A stretch of 25,364 nt of DNA from positions 1-25,364 of the forward strand of contig JBJMJE010000054.1 in NCBI GenBank assembly GCA_045806505.1. The letters run 5' to 3'. Below the pieces are notes generated by a model. That model had not been told where the DNA came from. It did no database searches and was given only the letters and a program-made list of their open reading frames with translations. This stretch comes from DASVFB01 sp045806505 (GTDB taxonomy: Bacteria; Actinomycetota; Thermoleophilia; Gaiellales; Gaiellaceae). Positions within the stretch are counted from its first letter, which is position 1. Each line of letters begins with the position of its first letter. The translations under genes were made by a program, and so were the position numbers. This document shows, piece after piece, positions 24,401 through 25,364 of this stretch.

Positions 24401-25364
24401 CCGTCGCGATCTCGGTGGGGGAGAAGCGAACGTTGATCGTGCGGCCGCCGATCTCCATCGTCTCGTCGACCGGCGACGTCGTCTGGTTGATCCGGACGGC
24501 GACGCTGACGTTGGCGTTGAAGCCGCCCGCCGCCGCCGCGATCGTTCCCGAGAACGTCCCGGCGACGCCGCCTGCTGTGAGGATGAACGCGCCGTTGCCG
24601 TCCTTGATCTGGAGGCCGCCGAGGCTGGCGCTGACGTCGACGAGCGCGACGCGCGTCAGCTTCGTCGACTCCGGCCTGTAGAGCAGATTTGCGCTGCCGT
24701 CGTTGAGGACGATCAGGTCGGGGCCGGAGCCGTTGGTGACGTTCGCCAGCGCGACGGCCGTCGTGTCGTCCGTCGTTCCGCCGAGGAAGGTCGTCCGCAA
24801 CCCGAGCCAGCCGGTCCCCGTGCCGCCGCGATTGACGAGCAGCAGCGTCGCGCTGCCCGCCGCAGTGCCGACGACGACGTCGGAACGGCCGTCGCCGTCG
24901 AAGTCGCCCACGGCGAGCGACGTGATGTGGACGCCGGCGCCGCCGAAGCGGACGGCCGGCGTCGTCGCGAAGCCGTTCCACGTCGAGCCGGTCGAGCCCT
25001 CGTTGAGGAAGACCTCTCCCGTGGCCGCGACCGACCAGGCGAGCCCGCTCAGGTCCGCCGTCGCCTTCCGGTCGAGCTTCAGCGTCGTCGCGCTCACCGC
25101 GCCCTTGATCGTGTAGACGGCGGCGCCGATCGTGATCGTCCGGCCGGCGAGCGCAGACGTGAAGGTCCCGGATGCGGCGGTGAAGGTGTCGTCGTCGTTC
25201 GTCAGCGAGCCGTCGGAGCCGCTCAGCTGGTTCCCGGTGTTGCCGACGATCAGATCGAGCTTGTGGTCGTTGTTGAGGTCGACGAGCGCGACCGCGGACG
25301 TGTCGAGCGCCTCGTCCGTGAAGAGCGCCGAGTCTGCTGCGGTGAACGCGCCGGTGCCGTCGTG
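1..25364 (-). CDS. Giant multidomain extracellular RTX / FG-GAP repeat protein, internal fragment open at both ends
   Basis: A single frame is open across the entire window: 8,454 complete codons from 25364 down to 3, with no start or stop assignable. Frame continuity was checked at positions 25278, 22620, 17991, 12948, 9240 and 4092, all in the same register. Wobble positions are almost all G or C. The translation carries FG-GAP calcium loops, about twenty copies of a long beta repeat, about ten Ig-like modules, five RTX zones and several smaller repeated cassettes. No catalytic domain was recognised. Cysteine is nearly absent, with ten residues in five close pairs, as expected for an exported protein. 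The family resemblance is to giant bacterial RTX adhesins and surface proteins, so a secreted or surface-attached calcium-dependent adhesin or fibre is the likely role. Type I secretion is usual for RTX proteins, but the C-terminal signal lies outside the window. Coding status is very sure; function is inferred. Confidence 0.96.
501..1805 (-). other. Segment with four GGE/GDE motifs
   Basis: Four related motifs of an aromatic residue followed by (F/L)G(G/D)E recur: RTYFGGERAFEV (Tyr codon 1788), QRYLGGEPIVDE (1569), QRWFGDEEVSVGDP (Trp codon 861) and IYFGGERVYYTS (573). Two are preceded by (E/D)VQR. Sequence between them mentions repeated GxPV turns (GRPVLNADG, GDPVVLQQGG). They look like a degenerate tandem repeat of roughly 70 residues that is split by the fourth RGxxGTTxxAH cassette. 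Function is unknown. Confidence 0.6.
1167..1355 (-). repeat. 63-residue RGxxGTTxxAH cassette, copy 4
   Basis: Core blocks are DDTTLAVAAPAGSW, FIVRIGTELIEVT and VVTRGANGTTAAAHASG. It lies in the middle of the GGE-motif segment, with GGE motifs on both sides. It is similar to copies 2 and 3. Confidence 0.85.
1806..2603 (-). other. Beta-rich segment between the galactose-binding-like domain and the GGE motifs
   Basis: Strand-rich sequence without a recognised family. It includes TVVVTGAGFTTVPTQAV, LVLVLGSNGLDLPALIRV, a Gly/Asn turn YTGGNDSLSIDATLNSG that resembles a weak RTX box, and later FTTDRAANTVTLTGSITG. It is continuous with its neighbours, with no stop or frame change. Confidence 0.5.
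2604..2888 (-). other. Galactose-binding-like beta-sandwich domain
   Basis: About 95 residues: LVVDNAGADITVYK, an FPITVEAYNPVTGTW strand-turn, then YDIGLNNGALYRYIRITG and AFKLDAVGIVPG. The ending 'YRYIRITG..FKLDAVGI' is typical of discoidin / galactose-binding-like folds in bacterial surface proteins, where the LDAVGI strand closes the sandwich. Such domains often bind carbohydrate. The ligand here is unknown. Confidence 0.6.
2934..3122 (-). repeat. 63-residue RGxxGTTxxAH cassette, copy 3
   Basis: Core blocks are AASLTVAVPVGGTW, FTVTIGTERIRVT and VVQRGADGTTAAAHSLG. It is nearly superimposable on copy 2. It connects directly to the galactose-binding-like domain through VSFPVFFVDTHG. Confidence 0.85.
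3207..3398 (-). repeat. 63-residue RGxxGTTxxAH cassette, copy 2
   Basis: Core blocks are DAALIVAVPTGGAW, FTVTIGAERIVVT and VVQRGAGGTTPAAHDAG. It is followed after about 28 residues by copy 3, forming a near-tandem pair with closely similar sequence. Confidence 0.85.
3399..3935 (-). other. Cysteine-pair segment
   Basis: Contains two of the window's five close Cys pairs: CTPASC (codons 3915 and 3900) and CLDGDGKRFLNASASC (codons 3579 and 3534). The second spans an Asp-Gly loop that resembles a calcium loop closed by a disulfide. Between them lie strand-rich stretches, the charged turn WDSLDRPLWLKEDF and a Thr-rich run. No family was recognised. Extracellular disulfides are the natural reading. 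Confidence 0.55.
3936..4667 (-). other. Beta segment with RTX zone 4
   Basis: Strand-rich sequence (FTLEGIQGRVIVEGGDAF, KYVSLEGLGLNIPLEGF) leads to two RTX boxes at about 4176-4080, VLGDGDDHVFL and LGGDGDDSVVV. A short segment follows with a possible helix (HQVASLAELGLPNDLALP). The two boxes are separated by a single strand (KQTTGSVTV). This is probably a small calcium site rather than a full beta-roll. Confidence 0.65.
4668..5108 (-). other. Unique domain bracketed by two DPPPF motifs
   Basis: DPPPFTYQPP at its start and DPPPFAFKLAP at its end flank about 140 residues. The interior has aromatic-rich, partly helical sequence: FGRFSIDIGADFWDSLIL, LRLFFGISTSTLIQRAEAIL and NDTVQRWFATWKQSQPN, then strands RHVRYRITTGNLVVTYERG. 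It is the most helix-prone and Trp/Phe-rich part of the window. It interrupts an otherwise calcium-binding and beta-rich region. No family was recognised. Confidence 0.6.
5119..6180 (-). repeat. RTX calcium-binding zone 3
   Basis: The largest RTX block. Boxes include GGTGRNTLVVGDADG, LGLGNDELIV, LGGNDTVLSND, LGEGDDAIVVG, LGERGNDNFEV, HGGAGDDRFLL, FGGEGSNRYEY, NGGPGTDTLVV, DGGGGDDQIYV and NGGSGDDAIHLGG. They are spaced irregularly among beta strands, so several short beta-rolls or one interrupted solenoid are possible. Some boxes lack full Asp ligands (GERGND, GEGSN). It ends abruptly at the proline-rich motif at 5108. Confidence 0.9.
6354..6596 (-). repeat. EVQRLQH 82-residue module, copy 2
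   Basis: Begins EVQRLQHSGAGGSFTLYL, continues with a VPVVW strand, ATPAQLEAAIESLAPG (helix-like), VDASVRRL, WEITF and DHRPVAMP. Position by position it follows copy 1, with an intermodule linker of about 32 residues. It is followed by a short acidic stretch (ADELSESFKEDDPS) leading to RTX zone 3. Confidence 0.8.
6693..6938 (-). repeat. EVQRIQH 82-residue module, copy 1
   Basis: Begins EVQRIQHQATGGQFRLTF, continues with a TTADIAF strand, an ATVKARLEALSSNP helix-like segment, a VDVTR strand, WNVTF and NDRPQDVP. It pairs with copy 2 immediately downstream. I recall comparable modules in other giant RTX proteins but cannot name a family. The mixed strand/helix pattern differs from the all-beta neighbours. 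Confidence 0.8.
6990..7680 (-). repeat. RTX calcium-binding zone 2
   Basis: Opens with VELDGRGGGDSFTIQD (about 7670-7625), then a beta segment up to 7320. Dense RTX boxes follow at 7320-7041: IDAGTGDDVLDASG, LIGGGGDDHLVG, TPFDDVLNSGDGDDTV, TGGEGRDTFIDS and GGEDTLIEQ. It is probably a beta-roll that folds on calcium binding outside the cell. A short strand segment ending QVITSTDGVP links it to the 82-residue modules. Confidence 0.85.
7704..7880 (-). repeat. 63-residue RGxxGTTxxAH cassette, copy 1
   Basis: Contains STTLQI, FKVKVEDEIMLVT, a TWTVTRGVGGTTAVAH core and a closing GAAVSL. It shares the order 'Leu-Val strand, F.V.I..E.I.VT, RG..GTT.AH, G..V' with three other copies nearer the C-terminus. 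From memory, similar sequence occurs in phage tail and other repetitive surface proteins; that link is only a recollection. It is the most divergent of the four copies. Confidence 0.75.
8040..8675 (-). repeat. RTX calcium-binding zone 1
   Basis: After a Gly/Asp-containing lead-in (VLNVGDRGIF, GTDGTLGGTEQDE), several RTX-type boxes follow between 8457 and 8064: GDFGDGDDQVRI, MGNGDDVVVY, GGGAGNDYVETL, NGGADGDFLV, GSAADELYGDDGDDHITG and GGNGNDLIEL. The GGxGxDx(L/I/V)x nonapeptide binds calcium in a parallel beta-roll. Boxes are not strictly tandem; short strands separate them, as in large adhesins. Confidence 0.88.
8676..11144 (-). repeat. Long beta-repeat array 3, about five diverged units
   Basis: The same strand ending LxINTT or LxLNT reappears with anchor Asn codons at 10818, 10419, 9981, 9546 and 9246, 300 to 438 nt apart. 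The units are more diverged than in arrays 1 and 2, with longer hydrophobic strands such as PFGVFIFGKGTLQINTT and PAGFQLLFAVSFNLGGLIF. Toward the C-terminal end (about 9150-8700) the segment changes to strands like KLSGSIDLDSEGGFDVQL and a short basic run TIKKTAHF, then PPLVYLAASPG at the boundary with the RTX zone. It is clearly strand-rich. The relation to arrays 1 and 2 rests on the anchor motif and spacing. Confidence 0.6.
11145..14330 (-). repeat. Ig-like module array, about eight copies
   Basis: Repeated modules of about 100 to 120 residues. Recognisable openings are DYLDVVYRAPSG (about 14200), NWIDVEFVAPTG (13500), QYLDVVFPDPGDG (13200), TFVDVAFAATAG (12450), GYIEVRFRPSSG (12050), GWIDVTFDA (11720) and LYLDVTLTPTTG (11400). 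Most continue with an ID/SI turn, an E(F/L)TL strand, YRYxF.G strands and a VxFxAxxWxD ending. One copy, near 12890-12475, is strongly diverged. The first copy is longer and contains a Cys pair (codons 13929 and 13905) in an insert ACIAAVRVGC. It is likely an extended stalk of immunoglobulin-like domains. Confidence 0.6.
14331..16490 (-). other. Unrecognised beta-rich domain of about 720 residues
   Basis: A long stretch without the Asn-Thr anchors of the repeat arrays and without RTX or Ig signatures. It is rich in alternating strands (for example GKFSLRIAGLEVKVPDVV, FVLTVSASVTEVKVIPGL). It includes an Asp-rich loop SDRKTADDRNADGSDNDE around 15650-15710 that could bind calcium. Near the C-terminal end it becomes less repetitive, with an apparently helical or mixed segment near LNDFVAGVEF-like sequence (actual reading SMNDFVAGVEFFKTLPSIDD) followed by WLTSLQGQVARQAKTLHD at about 14690-14755. 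This is one of the few predicted helices in the window. It lies between two groups of Ig-like modules. No function is assigned. Confidence 0.55.
16491..17337 (-). repeat. Ig-like modules 1 and 2
   Basis: Two modules of about 135 to 145 residues share a plan: an opening strand like GHIDVQF or RYIDITY, an I(K/N)xxSIID turn, EFxxxG strands, a (F/Y)(Q/R)YxF strand, then VTVRF/VTIAF followed by a loop and a closing FxLxN/FTLS strand. The second copy carries a Cys pair (codons 16575 and 16545) in the loop SFCTGANPGAVTCD, likely a disulfide. The plan matches bacterial Ig-like stalk modules in general. I cannot name a specific family. Confidence 0.6.
17340..21489 (-). repeat. Long beta-repeat array 2, ten units of about 115 residues
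   Basis: Ten further units of the same family. Anchor Asn codons are at 21162, 20619, 20271, 19929, 19548, 19110, 18750, 18417, 18090 and 17670, mostly 330 to 440 nt apart. Recurrent blocks are LPAGPFLRV, GQxLSGDFxFEQ, a VxLxxG strand, ITNGxxxFLV, GIAGxLSGTV, IPGxTxxGTL and INTT/INRT. The last two units depart from the pattern. The unit ending at 18090 carries a Cys pair (Cys codons at 18066 and 18036). The final unit contains GKGPSLINGNPNPDAIG, a variant shared with the second unit of array 1. After it a weaker strand-rich tail leads to the Ig-like modules at 17337. It is probably a stalk, by inference. Confidence 0.8.
20937..21119 (-). repeat. SDGxxT...LDRxATA cassette, copy 4
   Basis: Begins SDGATTSNSATF, continues LGRTITIGSAQYVI, and ends LDRNATATASNLTW. 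It is 61 residues and nearly superimposable on copy 2. It sits in the linker after the unit ending LLLNTS and before LPAGSFLRIEGTG, so it falls between units rather than inside one. The nucleotide sequence is also visibly similar to copy 2, suggesting relatively recent duplication. Confidence 0.85.
21490..22849 (-). other. Complete seven-blade FG-GAP/VCBS beta-propeller B
   Basis: Seven calcium-loop motifs follow one another: DVNGDNKPD (first Asp codon 22791), DVDGDNDRD (22635), DLNGDGFAD (22491), DLDGDGKLD (22314), DLDGDGFAD (22149), DVDGDLD (21987) and DLNADGRAD (21585). Loop spacing is 144 to 177 nt, about 48 to 59 residues per blade. The one 402 nt gap before the last loop is explained by a 77-residue cassette. 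Most blades end in a strand such as LYLNDG. Seven blades is the canonical number for integrin-alpha-type propellers, which need calcium for folding and commonly bind ligands. The propeller sits in the linker between two long beta-repeat units: HETIAYG precedes it and LEGGPYLRVEG follows. Confidence 0.9.
21672..21902 (-). repeat. SDGxxT...LDRxATA cassette, copy 3 (longer variant)
   Basis: Starts SGTDGVTHASSAAF, continues VGQVVTIAGTRYVV, and ends LTLDRNATGG with TGLAWSF. It is about 77 residues because of an extra Pro/Thr-rich stretch (VPAAPPTVQTD) in the middle and a longer early segment. It lies between blades 6 and 7 of propeller B, comparable to copy 1 in propeller A. Confidence 0.8.
22850..24699 (-). 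repeat. Long beta-repeat array 1, five units of about 115 residues
   Basis: Five units are recognised by a recurring ending, a strand such as FxLxIN followed by T/TT. The anchor Asn codons sit at 24486, 24090, 23556, 23220 and 22869. A typical unit runs: LPAGPYLRVxGTG, an IxVxGQxxxGDFxFEQ strand pair, a VRIxxxNV strand, a Gly-rich turn such as NGxGxFLV, then GIAGxLSGxV, IPGVxxxGTFxL and INTT. Alternating hydrophobic and polar residues imply all-beta structure. Spacing is 335 to 400 nt once the 63-residue cassette inside the third unit is removed. I do not recognise a named family. The array belongs to the same family as arrays 2 and 3. Confidence 0.8.
23619..23807 (-). repeat. SDGxxT...LDRxATA cassette, copy 2
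   Basis: Begins SGTDGATTSGSATF, continues RGKTIKIG and TYVIQAVTSA, and ends LDRNATATASGLAW. It is about 63 residues and very close to copy 4. It interrupts a long beta-repeat unit internally, between the GLVASLTVTL strand and the LPGVSI strand, while the rest of the unit resumes normally. Confidence 0.85.
24700..25364 (-). other. FG-GAP/VCBS beta-propeller A, C-terminal part
   Basis: The window opens in mid-blade with NDGTG-like residues (DGTGAFT), so the propeller continues upstream of residue 1. Calcium-loop motifs are DLNNDHKLD (first Asp codon at 25278) and DFDGDGRSD (24897). A third, degenerate loop reads NVTNGSGPD (24741) and has lost several acidic ligands. Each loop is followed by the usual [LV]IVGN/VVVG strand. 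A 61-residue cassette separates the first two blades. FG-GAP/VCBS blades form integrin-alpha-like propellers that bind calcium and often ligands. The degenerate last blade leads straight into the long beta-repeat array. Confidence 0.85.
25035..25217 (-). repeat. SDGxxT...LDRxATA cassette, copy 1
   Basis: First of four copies of a module of about 62 residues. It opens with SDGSLT, continues FTAASGTF and AGRTITIG, and closes with LDRKATA and SGLAW. It lies between two blades of propeller A. The pattern of short beta strands separated by Gly/Ala-Thr turns suggests a small beta domain. Its function is unknown. Confidence 0.8.

Noticed and set aside
17340..24699. Assignment of the long beta repeats to AsmA/TamB-like lipid-transfer repeats
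   Set aside because: The alternating strand pattern and Gly-rich turns are suggestive, but I see no specific signature and the context (RTX, FG-GAP) is extracellular; left unassigned.
21490..25364. Regularly spaced repeats as a CRISPR array
   Set aside because: The repeats are protein-level, 144-400 nt apart and diverged at DNA level, unlike short identical repeats with unique spacers.

Overview
The whole 25.4 kb window lies inside one protein-coding gene on the minus strand. One reading frame (plus-strand triplets starting at positions divisible by 3, read leftwards from 25364 to 3) runs 8,454 codons. I found no stop, no frameshift and no recognisable start or end in it. Its wobble base is almost always G or C, and its translation keeps matching known extracellular protein modules from end to end. 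There is therefore no intergenic DNA, promoter, terminator or RNA gene here, and both ends of the gene lie outside the window. The visible part alone would weigh more than 0.8 MDa.

The DNA is very GC-rich and clearly bacterial in style. Acidic, calcium-binding repeats of the RTX (hemolysin-type) and FG-GAP/VCBS classes point to a secreted or surface-anchored giant protein, by analogy with RTX adhesins exported by type I secretion. The phylum cannot be read from this sequence. No secretion signal, anchor or transport gene is in view.

Layout in protein order (N to C, high to low coordinates): 25364-24700, end of an FG-GAP beta-propeller; 24699-22850, five copies of a roughly 115-residue all-beta repeat; 22849-21490, a complete seven-blade FG-GAP propeller placed in the linker between two of those repeats; 21489-17340, ten more copies; 17337-16491, two Ig-like modules; 16490-14331, an unrecognised beta-rich domain; 14330-11145, about eight Ig-like modules; 11144-8676, five more copies of the long beta repeat; 8675-6990, RTX repeats with a 63-residue cassette; 6938-6354, two 82-residue modules; 6180-5119, RTX repeats; 5108-4668, a unique domain bracketed by DPPPF motifs; 4667-1, a mosaic of cysteine-pair loops, three more 63-residue cassettes, a galactose-binding-like domain, GGE motifs and further RTX repeats.

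The modules probably act together as one long, calcium-stiffened extracellular fibre or adhesin: beta repeats and Ig-like modules as the stalk, propellers and the galactose-binding-like domain as possible ligand heads, and RTX blocks as calcium-driven folding units. That role is inferred from architecture only.
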